Assembly: GCF_011068285.1 (NCBI RefSeq)
Contig: NZ_CP049616.1
Location: 4,298,001-4,362,000, forward strand
Source: Flagellimonas oceani
GTDB taxonomy: Bacteria > Bacteroidota > Bacteroidia > Flavobacteriales > Flavobacteriaceae
Direction of reading: 5' to 3'
Length of the DNA: 64,000 nucleotides
Shown here: piece after piece, positions 1 through 9,385 of the stretch
Layout: every line of letters starts with the position of its first letter
Position numbering within the stretch: the first letter of the stretch is position 1
Notes under the pieces: generated by a model
The model's input: the letters and a program-made list of their open reading frames with translations, nothing else
What the model was told of the DNA's origin: nothing
Databases searched by the model: none
Made by a program: the position numbers and the translations under genes

Positions 1-651
1 AGGTAGCCACCGCATCAACCAGCGCCTTCCCTTGGGTCCATCAAACTCCAAACGCAGCGAAACGGGATCATTTATGCGATTGTCCCAGTATTTATGGTCT
101 ACATAGCCCCGGTGTGGCATGGAGGATGGTGTGCAGCCAGTGACATGTGGGGCAAATATGATCTCTGCTCCCAAAAGACTTGTAGCGCGTACATTTTCAA
201 TGACATTGTTATCATAACAAATCAGGATACCACATTTCCAACCCAATAGGTCGAATACACAATATTGGTTGCCTGCGGACAAATGTGCATTGATGAACGG
301 ATGGATTTTACGGTATTTGGCCACCACCCCTTCGGCCGTAACGCAGATGTAGGTATTGTACAACTTTCCTTCTGCCTTTTCCACCAGACCGGCAAGGATG
401 GGGATGCCCAGTTCAGCTGAAATGGATGTCAGATCCTTAGTACTTTCACCGCTTGGGATTGCTTCTGCCAAACTGTTCAAATCCTCTCGGTCCAGGTCCT
501 TGGTGAAGGTGTATCCGGTCACGCACATTTCATGAAAACTGATTACATCTGCTCCTTTGGCACAGGCCTTTTTGGCAAGTTTGCGGATGACGGAAAGATT
601 ATAGGCCTTATCGCCGTCCTTGGGCTCAAATTGTGCTACTGCTATGGTCAT
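1..651 (-). CDS. Nitrilase-superfamily carbon-nitrogen hydrolase (3' end outside window)
   Basis: The frame starts at ATG 651 and runs open off the left edge, so only the first 217 residues are seen. All three catalytic residues of the nitrilase fold are present: Glu41 in SFHEMCVTGYTF, Lys115 in KYRKIHPF and Cys145 in GILICYDNN. The family hydrolyses amide or nitrile C-N bonds through a cysteine thioester; the substrate cannot be told from this part. The intact triad suggests an active cytoplasmic enzyme. It points away from the SRAP gene to its right and probably belongs to the resident chromosome. Confidence 0.93.
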   Translation of the reverse strand, partial: MTIAVAQFEPKDGDKAYNLSVIRKLAKKACAKGADVISFHEMCVTGYTFTKDLDREDLNSLAEAIPSGESTKDLTSISAELGIPILAGLVEKAEGKLYNTYICVTAEGVVAKYRKIHPFINAHLSAGNQYCVFDLLGWKCGILICYDNNVIENVRATSLLGAEIIFAPHVTGCTPSSMPHRGYVDHKYWDNRINDPVSLRLEFDGPKGRRWLMRWLP

Positions 652-1199
652 GCTATATAAAGGTCGATTTATGTCAATATTTAATTTATGTATACTGCTT
701 TATAGGGTTGTTTTAATCGAGGTTTTAAAATAAGGTTATTTATCCGAACGGCATTGGAACAGGGACACAAATGTGGTGCTATGGCATACCTTTTTTACGC
801 TTCATGGTTGATTTGAAAGGATCAACTCAAATAGGGCATTGATCGAAGCGTGGGTTTTCTTTCATAAAGATGGATGCCTCTGAAAGGCGATGTCCCAATT
901 GGAGTCGTTATGGACAATCCATTTGCTTATATGGATATTTTGGCCAAGGTGAAGGTGATAATTGAAATCAGGTTTTGAATGAGCACCATATGGGAATCAT
1001 TATTGAAAAGTAGCGTAAATGTAATGGAGCTATTTTTCAATACGTGCGGTAACACCCCCAAATGGGGCAGTCATTATCGATCGTTAGCACAGCATTATTT
1101 TGAAATGTGATTAGCCCCGCTTCAGCTATATGTGGCTAAACACTTGGTAGTATGCATTGGATTCACTACATTAAAGATTAGTTTCAGACAACCTCAATT
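652..1199. other. Intergenic region without a recognised gene
   Basis: About 550 bp between two divergently transcribed genes. No open frame of convincing composition and no strong hairpin followed by a T-run was found. It must hold the promoters of the hydrolase and the SRAP gene, but I could not place a clear TTTG/TAnnTTTG pair. The length suggests sequence left by insertion of the neighbouring accessory cassette. Confidence 0.4.
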
Positions 1200-1961
1200 A
1201 TGTGCTACGATGTCAATGCCCAGCTTGAAACCCAGCTCAAAAGGGCCATGCGGGATGCGGATGAACATGCCATCCGTGAAATCCGTGAAAAAATGGCCAG
1301 GGAGACCGATCTGCCCCTGTTCCATGTGACTGGTTTCCAACATCCGAAAATGATTATTTATACCAATGGAAACCCTAATGCACCTGTGGTGTCCCAATGG
1401 GGCTTGGTTCCTTTTTGGGCCAAGGATAAAAAAGATATCTGGAACAAGACGCTCAATGCAAGAGGGGAGGCCATTTTTGAGAAGAATTCCTTCAAAACTT
1501 CCGCAAAGAACAAACGGTGTCTTATTTATATCGATGGGTTCTATGAACACCATCACCATGGGAAGGAGACCGTTCCCTACTATATTTCCCGAAAGGACCT
1601 GCAGCCCATTGCTCTGGCGGGTCTTTGGAATGAGTGGACCGACCCCGAAACCGGGGAAATCCGAAACACCTTTTCCATTGTGACTACTGAAGGTAATCCC
1701 ATGATGGCCGAGATCCATAACAATCCCAAGATGGCGGGACCTCGTATGCCGGTGATCTTGCCCGATGGATTGGAAGACGAATGGTTGAAACCGTATCGGG
1801 ACGAGCTGGACCAAAAGCAATTGGAAGAACTGTTGCGACCGTACCCTGAATCGGAACTGGCGGCCCATACCGTTGGGAAACTGCGGGGCAAGGATGCCGT
1901 GGGCAATGTGCCCGAAGCCATGGTCCCAGTGGTTTATGATGATGTTAAAACAACCTATTGA
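1200..1961 (+). CDS. yedK: SOS response-associated peptidase (SRAP, YedK/HMCES family)
   Basis: A 253-residue SRAP protein. The family shields abasic sites in single-stranded DNA by forming a thiazolidine crosslink with its N-terminal cysteine. Family signatures are visible: Cys2 directly after Met1, Asn86 and Glu90 in LNARGE, Glu116 in DGFYEHHHH, His173 in AEIHNN and the RMPVIL motif at 182-187. Having Cys at position 2 fixes the start. The stop overlaps the ATG of the next small gene by one base (TGATG), so they are translationally coupled. Such genes often sit on mobile DNA, and a decayed relative lies near 19.1-19.6 kb. Confidence 0.95.
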   Translation: MCYDVNAQLETQLKRAMRDADEHAIREIREKMARETDLPLFHVTGFQHPKMIIYTNGNPNAPVVSQWGLVPFWAKDKKDIWNKTLNARGEAIFEKNSFKTSAKNKRCLIYIDGFYEHHHHGKETVPYYISRKDLQPIALAGLWNEWTDPETGEIRNTFSIVTTEGNPMMAEIHNNPKMAGPRMPVILPDGLEDEWLKPYRDELDQKQLEELLRPYPESELAAHTVGKLRGKDAVGNVPEAMVPVVYDDVKTTY

Positions 1962-2212
1962 TGCGGATATACGACTATTTGGCACTGTCCAAAGAGGAAC
2001 AATGGGAGACCCTGTGGAACAATGCGGTCTATGTGGCCTCCTTCAGATCCATCGACTGTTGTTTTCAACTGTATGCCATGGACCGGTTTTTTATCGAACT
2101 GGAACTTTGCACGCAACATGGTTCCATACTGAACATGGGCGTGTTCGTGCATGGTAAGAAAATGGACAAATATACCGATACGGTCTATCAGGACATTTTG
2201 GGTTTTCTATGA
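1961..2212 (+). CDS. Small hypothetical protein in the SRAP cassette
   Basis: An 83-residue acidic, aromatic-rich protein beginning MRIYDYLALSKEEQW. The ATG shares one base with the SRAP stop codon; an in-frame TTG three bases upstream is less likely. No signal peptide or membrane segment is seen and I do not recognise the family. It ends at 2212 just before another small frame, so SRAP, this gene, the next one and DUF932 look like one accessory cassette. Confidence 0.6.
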   Translation: MRIYDYLALSKEEQWETLWNNAVYVASFRSIDCCFQLYAMDRFFIELELCTQHGSILNMGVFVHGKKMDKYTDTVYQDILGFL

Positions 2213-2237
2213 TTACGAGTTTAGAACTGTTCGGTAT

Positions 2238-2477
2238 ATGAAGAACCTGGTGCACGGGTTGGACCTTTCCGATACATTTGCCCATCGGATCCAGGCTTCC
2301 GATGATTTCAATGCACTCTTGCTGCAGCACTATATCCTGTTCAGTGACGGGGCAACTATGGTGGACTATGCCATACGGGAAAAGGCCCATCTTTTCTCAG
2401 GAACCTACGGGTTTGAGGATTATCATGGAAAGGTCAGTGCCTACATCGCATTTCTTGATCGCCTTATCCAAGGATGA
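2238..2477 (+). CDS. Small hypothetical protein in the SRAP cassette
   Basis: A 79-residue frame starting at MKNLVHGLDLSD. The frame stays open upstream to 2151, so a non-ATG start is possible, but ATG 2238 is the first methionine with credible sequence. No domain is recognised; predicted helical, no membrane segment. A 10-codon frame starting at 2209 overlaps both the previous stop and this start in ATGA fashion, which could couple translation. Moderate confidence that it is expressed. Confidence 0.5.
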   Translation: MKNLVHGLDLSDTFAHRIQASDDFNALLLQHYILFSDGATMVDYAIREKAHLFSGTYGFEDYHGKVSAYIAFLDRLIQG

Positions 2478-2738
2478 CCTTACCTGAGTACCGTCTTTCG
2501 ATTGCTGTCATCCTGGTTCATTCCAAAAACACATTGGACCAGCCGCTTTCCCTGTTATCCAATACCTACACAAGTTAAACGTCGCATCCCGGTATCGGAC
2601 AAGGGACGGCATAAAGCCCCCGCTGTGGCCATCTCCTGCCCATGGACAGGCCTATTTATTCCGTTTCCTTGCCGCTCAACGTGCTGCCTTCCGTTTGTAG
2701 ACCACTGTAATTATTGTTTAACCTAAAATCATAAAAAG

Positions 2739-3575
2739 ATGTATGTAGACAACTTACAGCAGGATGAGGTATTTGTGCCGGTACAGATCAGACCTCTAAA
2801 CGAATTGACCGGAATGCCCGTACGAAAGGGCCTGGAACAGGCCGTGGTCAGCAACGGCAAGATCGTGAACATCGTGTCCCATCGCTATGGGCATATTCCC
2901 AACCAACTGTTCTTCAAAAAGGCGGAGCAATTGCTCGTTGATGCCGATCTGACCTACTCCCGTCAGAGCATTAACCGCTCGGACCGTAGTTTCAGCGTGG
3001 ACTTTGTCCTTACCGACAGTACCCAGTTCTCGGTAGGGCAAGGTGAGGATGTCATTTTACCTATGCTGCGGTTTACCAATGCCTACGATGGGAGCGAACG
3101 TACCGCAGGCCATTTTGGGTTCTACCGAAAAGTCTGTTCCAATGGCCTGCACGTGGCCCGGACGGAAATCGGCTTTTCCATCAAGCACCATAAGAACGCC
3201 GTGCAGCTCATCATGCCCGAGCTCCAAGGACTGTTCCGCAAATTCCTCGACAATGAGTTCTACAGTATTTCCGGTAGGTTCCACCAGATAATGACCGTGG
3301 AACTGCTGGATACCAAGGATTTTGTCCGGGAAGTGCTGGAGCGGACCCAACTGTTCCGCTATGAGTGCAGCGATACCAATGATGCCCCCTCCAAAAAGGC
3401 CCGAGAGGTCCTTGAGATCCTTGATGCAGAGGCATTGCAACTGGGTGGTACCCCAAACCTCTGGTTGGGCTATAATGCCTTCAACGCAGTATTGCACCGT
3501 AACCTCAAGAAGGGCTTTGCCAAACAGCAACAGTTGGACAGGCAATTGTTCGAGACGGTTTATGAAATGGCCTAA
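2739..3575 (+). CDS. DUF932 domain protein
   Basis: A 278-residue protein matching the DUF932 family of phage, plasmid and genomic-island proteins, sometimes named phage/plasmid-like protein. Typical stretches are the conserved region GHFGFYRKVCSNGL near residues 126-139 and the C-terminal WLGYNAFNAVLHR. The molecular role is not established; the genomic distribution suggests a function in mobile-element biology. It is preceded by about 260 bp without a credible gene and followed by a hairpin plus T-run, so it closes the SRAP cassette. It converges with murQ. Confidence 0.85.
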   Translation: MYVDNLQQDEVFVPVQIRPLNELTGMPVRKGLEQAVVSNGKIVNIVSHRYGHIPNQLFFKKAEQLLVDADLTYSRQSINRSDRSFSVDFVLTDSTQFSVGQGEDVILPMLRFTNAYDGSERTAGHFGFYRKVCSNGLHVARTEIGFSIKHHKNAVQLIMPELQGLFRKFLDNEFYSISGRFHQIMTVELLDTKDFVREVLERTQLFRYECSDTNDAPSKKAREVLEILDAEALQLGGTPNLWLGYNAFNAVLHRNLKKGFAKQQQLDRQLFETVYEMA

Positions 3576-3590
3576 CGGTCCAAAGGGCCG

Positions 3591-3618
3591 CTCCGGTGCC
3601 CGTCCAAACCGGAGTTTT
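3591..3618 (+). terminator. Rho-independent terminator after DUF932
   Basis: Inverted arms CTCCGGT and ACCGGAG enclose a 10-base loop and are followed by TTTT, 16 bases after the DUF932 stop codon. The short T-run makes it a moderate terminator. It separates the cassette from the convergent murQ operon. Confidence 0.6.
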
Positions 3619-3848
3619 GCCACCGATTACACTACAACCTCTACAGTATTTCCCTTTTTTCACCAATCCAAGATTCAAAACGGAACCGTTTGAACATTGG
3701 GTACCCGCCGTTAGTAAGGCATTCGAGATGTTTGTTTTGGTACAATTTAAGTTCAGGGATAATTCATGCTTTTGTAGGTAGATTCGAAATCAACCATTTT
3801 ATGGCGCGAAATGGTGATGTCTTGCAGCTCGGTCGCTGTTCTTTCAAT

Positions 3849-4688
3849 TTACGAACCCATTCTTTTTTTTATTTGGGAGTCATAAGAGTCCAGCACCTTT
3901 CTGATATTCTTATGTTTTTCCAATAATTGACCGGCTAGTTTTTCGTCAATATCCAATTCCTCCATCAACATTCTTTTGCCACGGTCGACCAACTTTTTAT
4001 TGGACAATTGCATATCCACCATCTTGTTCCCACGAACCCTGCCCAATTGGATCATAATGGAGGTGGAAATCATGTTCAAGGCAAGCTTTTGTGCCGTCCC
4101 GGCTTTCATCCGTGTACTGCCGGTGACAAATTCAGGCCCCACGACCAACTCTATGGGATGATCGGATAGCTTAGAAAGTGGCGCATGGGCATTACAGGCT
4201 ATACTTCCCGTCAAAATGGAATGTTCCTTGGACTTTCGTATTCCCCCAATGACATAGGGCGTAGTACCTGAGGCGGCAATCCCCAGTACAATATCCTTTT
4301 CACTGATATTGAATGCTTGAAGGTCTTTCCAGGCTTGATCTAAATCATCTTCCGCATTTTCCACTGCCTTCCGCAAGGCTTTGTCACCCCCGGCGATCAG
4401 ACCGATGATCCAATCATCGGACACCCCAAAGGTAGGGGGGCATTCCGAGGCATCGAGGACACCCAGCCTTCCACTGGTGCCTGCGCCGATATAAAACAGT
4501 CTGCCCCCTTTTTTCATTTTGGCAACCGCATGATCGACAAACTCCTTGATTTGAGGAATTGCCTTTTCCATCACCAAAGGAACGCCCTTATCCTCATGGT
4601 TGATATTGGTCAACAATTCGAGGGTATCCATCTTTTCGAGACCGTCATAATTCGAAGGCTGCTCGGTCATATACTTGTTATTACTCAT
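3849..4688 (-). CDS. murQ: N-acetylmuramic acid 6-phosphate etherase
   Basis: A 279-residue SIS-fold etherase that removes D-lactate from MurNAc-6-phosphate to give GlcNAc-6-phosphate in cytoplasmic peptidoglycan recycling. Family motifs are clear: MTEQPSNYDGLEKM near the N-terminus, the SIS loop YIGAGTSGRLGVLDASECPP and the SGTTPYV and TGSTRMKAGTAQK blocks. Length is close to the usual ~300. Its ATG overlaps the symporter stop by 4 bases (ATGA), so both are translated from one message. The C-terminus is somewhat shorter than in the E. coli enzyme. Function is confident. Confidence 0.97.
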   Translation of the reverse strand: MSNNKYMTEQPSNYDGLEKMDTLELLTNINHEDKGVPLVMEKAIPQIKEFVDHAVAKMKKGGRLFYIGAGTSGRLGVLDASECPPTFGVSDDWIIGLIAGGDKALRKAVENAEDDLDQAWKDLQAFNISEKDIVLGIAASGTTPYVIGGIRKSKEHSILTGSIACNAHAPLSKLSDHPIELVVGPEFVTGSTRMKAGTAQKLALNMISTSIMIQLGRVRGNKMVDMQLSNKKLVDRGKRMLMEELDIDEKLAGQLLEKHKNIRKVLDSYDSQIKKRMGS

Positions 4689-6139
4689 TTCTTTGTTTTA
4701 ATTAAAATCAATCCTAAAAAAGTTAAACCACCGTTTACGGCAATATTGATGAAACCCATATCGAAATCATAGGTGTCCTTGAGAAACAGGCTCAAAAGAT
4801 AGGTGGCTATGGGAGCCAGAACACATATGATCGGGACCACATGGTCCTTGATTTTTATGGTAGTAAACATTCCAAATACATAAAGCCCCAGTAAAGGACC
4901 ATAGGTATATCCAGCCACATTGAAGATCAAGGAAATTACATCGCCCCTGCTATTTGAAAATAACATAATGATCCCAAAAACAACTATGGAAAAACCAAAC
5001 AATACGATGTTCTTTATTCGTTTGGGGTTTTTAACGGTTTTGTTTGAAATGTCCAAGAAATCATAGGTAAAGGACGTAGTCAATGCCGTCAAGGCGGAAT
5101 CGACACTTGAAAAAGAAGCTGCTATAACGCCCAACAGAAAAAAGATTCCGGTCACAGGGCCCAAATGGTTCAACGCAATATTCGGGAATAAGGTATCGGT
5201 ATCCAATAGCGTACCATTTGCGTCCATGGGCAACCCTAATCCCATATGTTCGGCATAGATATACAATAAGATGCCCAGCCCCATAAACAGAAACTGGGTT
5301 ATGGCCAATATGGAACTGTAGCTCAGTGTATTTTTCTGTGCCTCCCATACATTCTTGCAACTAAGGGTCTTTTGCATCATATTCTGGTCCAATCCGATCA
5401 TCGCTATCGCTACCAAAATACCTGCAATGAACTGTTTGAAAAAGTTATTGTCCGACTTGGGTTCCCAGTTGAAGACATCAAAATAGGGATGGTCGACAAT
5501 CTCATTTATCGATGCCGTAAATGTGAGGTTCAATGAAGTAATTACATAGTAACACGTGATCAGGGCACCTAAGATCAAAAAGATGGTTTGAAGGGTATCC
5601 GTCCAAACAATGGTTTTGATGCCGGACTTATACGAATACAGCCAAACCATTAACAAAATGGCGATAACGGTAATTGGGAACGGGCTTCCTATCTTTTCAA
5701 AAAACACAAATTGGAGGATCTTGGCCGCCAACAATAACCGTAGCGAAGCACCAAAGGACTGGGAAATCAGGAAAAACAAAGATCCGGTTTTATAGGCCCT
5801 ATTACCAAATCGTTCCAATAAATAGGAATAGATGGATACCAACCTTAGCCGATAATACAGCGGGATGAGTACAAAAGTGATAAAGAGATACCCGACGACG
5901 TTACCCAGTATGAATTGGAAGAAATGAAAATTATTGTTTCCCACCATCCCGGGCAATGACACATAGGTTACTCCCGAAAGTCCGGCACCTATCATACCAA
6001 AGGCAACCAAAAACCAGGGAGATTGACGGTCCCCGGTAAAGTAGGTCTCATCGCCACTATTTCTGGAAGTAGCATACGAAATGGCCATGAGCACCAGAAA
6101 ATAAAAGAGAATGACGAAAAAGATCAGGGTAAGGTCCAA
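4685..6139 (-). CDS. Sodium:solute symporter (SSS family), probable MurNAc-type sugar importer
   Basis: A 484-residue polytopic inner-membrane protein with about 13 hydrophobic segments and the SSS signature region GMIGAGLSGVTYVSLPG near residues 52-68. SSS proteins import sugars, amino acids or sialic acid with sodium. Lying between anmK and murQ, coupled to murQ by ATGA, the likely substrate is MurNAc or anhydro-MurNAc; that is inferred from context. The start is a TTG at 6139: no ATG lies upstream before the in-frame stop, so the exact N-terminus is uncertain. Confidence 0.9.
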   Translation of the reverse strand: MDLTLIFFVILFYFLVLMAISYATSRNSGDETYFTGDRQSPWFLVAFGMIGAGLSGVTYVSLPGMVGNNNFHFFQFILGNVVGYLFITFVLIPLYYRLRLVSIYSYLLERFGNRAYKTGSLFFLISQSFGASLRLLLAAKILQFVFFEKIGSPFPITVIAILLMVWLYSYKSGIKTIVWTDTLQTIFLILGALITCYYVITSLNLTFTASINEIVDHPYFDVFNWEPKSDNNFFKQFIAGILVAIAMIGLDQNMMQKTLSCKNVWEAQKNTLSYSSILAITQFLFMGLGILLYIYAEHMGLGLPMDANGTLLDTDTLFPNIALNHLGPVTGIFFLLGVIAASFSSVDSALTALTTSFTYDFLDISNKTVKNPKRIKNIVLFGFSIVVFGIIMLFSNSRGDVISLIFNVAGYTYGPLLGLYVFGMFTTIKIKDHVVPIICVLAPIATYLLSLFLKDTYDFDMGFINIAVNGGLTFLGLILIKTKK

Positions 6140-6176
6140 CGAAAACGGTTTTTGTGGTTCAACAATAAGCTACTGG

Positions 6177-7253
6177 CTATTGCGGTTCGTAAATGATGCC
6201 GGAGGAGGAATCCTTGGACGCCCCTGTGACGGAGCTCAACACATTGGTTTCATTTACCATTTTTAGCACGCCCATCAATGCAAATACAACGGCTTCTTTG
6301 AACGCTATGATTTCCGCAGGCGGGATGACCAATTTCCCCGTCGTCCCCAACTGCTCCTGCAGGACCCTTATCAAATAGCCGTTCATTGCACCTCCACCGG
6401 TCACCAGCATACTGGCCTCTTTTTGGGAGCGGTTTAAATTGACCTGTACAACTATCTGTTCGCATATATGATGGATACAGGTATGCAACAGATCTTTTGG
6501 GTCATTATCGTAATGATCCAGAATAGGCACTACTTGTTCCATGAACCATTCAAATCCGGTTGATTTGGGAAAGGGTTGCTGATAATATTCTAGCTTGTTC
6601 AAATCATTTAAAAGTTTGGGAAGGAGCCTTCCTTTTTGCGCCAGTTGTCCCCCATCGTCGTAGGGTAATCCGATCTTTGCCGTGATGTGATTCAATACCA
6701 TGTTCGCGAGACCGATATCGTAAGCGATTCGCCGGCCTTTGTGCTCAAAAGAAATATTGCTGATTCCTCCCAAATTGAGGCAAAAATCGTATGCATGGAA
6801 GAAGTGGCTATCCCCTATGGGAACCAAGGGGGCACCTTGGCCTCCCAAGGAGATATCCTTATTCCTAAAATCACAAATAACTTTGTACCCAGCGGTATTG
6901 GCCAGGTACTGCCCAGAGCCCAACTGATGGGTAAAGCCAAGTTCTGGTCGGTGATGGCTGGTATGCCCATGACTCGCAATAAAGTCTACTTCAATTCCGG
7001 CACTTTGAATAAAATCCTTTACCCTTTCACCCAGCCAAATACCATATTTCACATCAAAAGCCAGGAGTTCACTGGCAGATAGATATATGGATTTCCTAAG
7101 CTGTTCTTTCAATCCATTGTTATACGGTATGCCTTTGGTCTTCTTGATCTCAAAATCCCACCTATCGCCTGTTCTCCAGATATGACAATAGGCGATATCC
7201 AGGCCATCCAAGGATGTTCCCGACATTAAACCAATTACCTTAAACGTCTTCAT
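6177..7253 (-). CDS. anmK: Anhydro-N-acetylmuramic acid kinase
   Basis: A 358-residue kinase of the ASKHA fold that hydrolyses the 1,6-anhydro bond and phosphorylates anhydro-MurNAc to MurNAc-6-phosphate, the MurQ substrate. Diagnostic motifs are GLMSGTSLDGLD at residues 8-19, ASHGHTSHH, the GGISNIS block and GGGAMNGYL near the C-terminus. Length is typical for AnmK. It starts one base after the methyltransferase stop and ends 37 bp before the symporter, so it is part of the same operon. Pathway assignment is confident. Confidence 0.96.
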   Translation of the reverse strand: MKTFKVIGLMSGTSLDGLDIAYCHIWRTGDRWDFEIKKTKGIPYNNGLKEQLRKSIYLSASELLAFDVKYGIWLGERVKDFIQSAGIEVDFIASHGHTSHHRPELGFTHQLGSGQYLANTAGYKVICDFRNKDISLGGQGAPLVPIGDSHFFHAYDFCLNLGGISNISFEHKGRRIAYDIGLANMVLNHITAKIGLPYDDGGQLAQKGRLLPKLLNDLNKLEYYQQPFPKSTGFEWFMEQVVPILDHYDNDPKDLLHTCIHHICEQIVVQVNLNRSQKEASMLVTGGGAMNGYLIRVLQEQLGTTGKLVIPPAEIIAFKEAVVFALMGVLKMVNETNVLSSVTGASKDSSSGIIYEPQ

Positions 7254-7254
7254 T

Positions 7255-7917
7255 TCAATCGATTTTCAATATCAGGGAAATCGGTCTGCCCTCCGAATTC
7301 AAAACTTCTTTGATGCTGTTCAGCTGTAGGGATGATTCCCCGATGATGTTGACCCAATCTTCCAAAGTCCTCGCATACCACTCGTGGCCGTCCCTAAAAT
7401 TACCGGGTAGCCCCTGCCATGAATCGGAAATCAGTTGACTTTTATAATCCAGTCCATTATCGAACATAAAAAAGGGGTGCAGCGTTTGAATCAAGATCTT
7501 ACCTTCCGTATGCAACTGATTTTTTGTGGCACGCAAAAGATCGGTAAGGCCTTCTTTTTGATAAAGACAAAAGTTGAATACCGCGATGTCGAAAGGAGCT
7601 TCTGGTATGGGCTGTCCCTCCATGAGATCCTCATAGGACATTTGGTGATAGGACTCAGGCCCTTTCGATCGGGCTGCGACCAATAGCGGCTCGATGGCAT
7701 CTATTCCTACCGCTTTTTTTCCCATTTCCGTTATGGCCCTTGTGAGCCATCCCTCTCCACAGCCTATATCGATCACCTTATCCCCAGCAAGGTTTTTTAG
7801 TTCGCCAACAATGGCCTTATTGGTAAATCTCCTGGACCCGATTTCTTCGTTGGCAATGACTTTTATCCATTCCTTGGCGTTTTTGTTCCAAGCGTCTATA
7901 ATCCTTTGGTTCATCAT
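7255..7917 (-). CDS. Class I SAM-dependent methyltransferase
   Basis: A 220-residue Rossmann-fold methyltransferase. The glycine-rich SAM loop VIDIGCGEGWLTRAI lies near residues 49-63, followed by the acidic residue in VGIDAIEP that normally binds ribose, and the motif FDIAVFNFCLY. The substrate is unknown. It is the first gene after SusD on the minus strand but is separated from it by a strong hairpin, and abuts anmK by one base. Its place in a peptidoglycan-sugar operon is odd; no methylation step is known in that pathway. Confidence 0.85.
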   Translation of the reverse strand: MMNQRIIDAWNKNAKEWIKVIANEEIGSRRFTNKAIVGELKNLAGDKVIDIGCGEGWLTRAITEMGKKAVGIDAIEPLLVAARSKGPESYHQMSYEDLMEGQPIPEAPFDIAVFNFCLYQKEGLTDLLRATKNQLHTEGKILIQTLHPFFMFDNGLDYKSQLISDSWQGLPGNFRDGHEWYARTLEDWVNIIGESSLQLNSIKEVLNSEGRPISLILKID

Positions 7918-7963
7918 ATCCTACCGTTCTAAAATTAATTAAGCGTAAACCATGATTGTACAT

Positions 7964-7997
7964 AAAAGGCCTACAACAAAAACAGAGGTTGTAGGCC
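7964..7997 (-). terminator. Hairpin terminator/attenuator between susD and the catabolic genes
   Basis: Perfect 10-bp arms GGCCTACAAC and GTTGTAGGCC flank a 10-base loop; reading the minus strand the stem is followed by TTTT. It lies about 40 bp after the SusD stop and 50 bp before the methyltransferase start. It probably ends most susCD transcripts while letting some continue into the cytoplasmic genes. Confidence 0.75.
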
Positions 7998-8038
7998 CAG
8001 TAAACTAAAACTAACTCAAACCGCTATGCTATAGTAGT

Positions 8039-9373
8039 TTATATGCTCGGGTCATCTGGGGTATTCGGATTACTGTTTCTCTCCAGATCGGGATACGGAT
8101 AGAAGTTGCGGTTTCTTTCTTCCGTGTAGATCATTGATGTCCCACTGGGTTCCGGTCTACCGAATCTCCTGCTGTCTTCCAAGCTCATACCTGTCAAGAA
8201 GAGTTCTGCCCTTCGATTTTTATATACTTCCATCAAAATGGCCTCTGATGTTGACGCACCGGCATAAGGGCCTACATTGGCATTGATTCCGAAAGGATCA
8301 TCGGTATCGGTAAGCACTTCGTTCAAGGCGGCCACGGCAGCACCAAGGTCAGGACCCGACTTTCTGATATTTGCCTCCGCCACTATCAAATTCATCTCAT
8401 CCGGAATGTAAACAGGTATGGAACCGGTATTTACGTTGAAAAAGCCCGCCAAGTCCTCAATCGGCAATCCGTTTTGATTGGTTTCGTCCAAGGGCACCAA
8501 ATAGAAAGCGTTACGCCCATCGGCAGGATCGAAGACAAATTCGGACGGGAGGCCAAAATTATCCCTTGGCTTAAAGTTGGGTGCATTGTTCAGAAAGACA
8601 CGGCTCCAAATGGGATTCAAATTGATGGCATCATACTCAAACGTGGACGTGCTTGTAAGGTCCACGCTGTTTGCAGCGGTTATTGCGGCTTCATAATTTC
8701 CCGCGAACAGATTGTATCGTGCGAGCAATGCATTGATGGCATTGCGGACATCGATATTCCCTAAGGTTACGGCATTGATGAACTCCTGTGAAACGGGATT
8801 CTCATCGATGGCACTTTTTGCTTCGTTCAACAAAGTAATGGCCGTTTCATAGCCAGATACCCTTGGGACAAATTCAGCCTGATTATCCGTATTGGAGACA
8901 ACGATGACCTGTTCAAAATTCTGTGCCAAATTTCCTATGGCCAAAGCCTTGAACAGTTTGGCATGCGCTATCAGGCCGCTCTGTGTTCCTGCCTCCAATT
9001 CAATGGTTCCTGCATTGGCCTCGATATCCTCGGCTATTTTTATGATGCGCAACATGGAAGACCATAAGCCCTGCACATTTGAATTGAAATTGGGCAAGCT
9101 TGTTCCGCCATCCTCAAGTTCGATCATATTCTGGAAGGTGGTCGTAATACCGCCTTCCCGCGTCGTTATCGCAGGGGTTTCCACGGCCCATCGTACCCCC
9201 GTGGTCGAGTACAACTGTTGTAGTCCGACGGATGCCGCGAGAATACCTTCACGGGATGAAAAGGTTTCATCTACCGTTGCGGCATTGGGATTGTCGAAAT
9301 CGGTCTCACAAGAAGCCAATAGTACTATTGACATCAGTGTTAATACGGTGCTGTATATGTTATGTTTTTTCAT
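8039..9373 (-). CDS. SusD/RagB-family nutrient-binding outer-membrane lipoprotein
   Basis: A 444-residue lipoprotein with lipobox LLASC at residues 18-22 and a SusD-like helical TPR body; the C-terminal ELFLTGMSLEDSRRFGRPE block is typical. SusD proteins cap the SusC barrel on the cell surface and bind the incoming ligand. It follows SusC by 12 bp. Given the neighbours, the ligand may be a peptidoglycan-derived muropeptide or aminosugar, which is inference. A terminator-like hairpin follows. Confidence 0.95.
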   Translation of the reverse strand: MKKHNIYSTVLTLMSIVLLASCETDFDNPNAATVDETFSSREGILAASVGLQQLYSTTGVRWAVETPAITTREGGITTTFQNMIELEDGGTSLPNFNSNVQGLWSSMLRIIKIAEDIEANAGTIELEAGTQSGLIAHAKLFKALAIGNLAQNFEQVIVVSNTDNQAEFVPRVSGYETAITLLNEAKSAIDENPVSQEFINAVTLGNIDVRNAINALLARYNLFAGNYEAAITAANSVDLTSTSTFEYDAINLNPIWSRVFLNNAPNFKPRDNFGLPSEFVFDPADGRNAFYLVPLDETNQNGLPIEDLAGFFNVNTGSIPVYIPDEMNLIVAEANIRKSGPDLGAAVAALNEVLTDTDDPFGINANVGPYAGASTSEAILMEVYKNRRAELFLTGMSLEDSRRFGRPEPSGTSMIYTEERNRNFYPYPDLERNSNPNTPDDPSI

Positions 9374-9385
9374 CGTTGTTCTTTT

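Noticed and set aside
1194..1985. Long open frame antisense to the SRAP gene
   Set aside because: The SRAP product has all catalytic residues; the antisense protein has no recognisable domain and arises from codon bias.
2502..2726. 74-codon frame before DUF932
   Set aside because: Proline/serine-rich, no start signal, no relation to neighbours; treated as non-coding.
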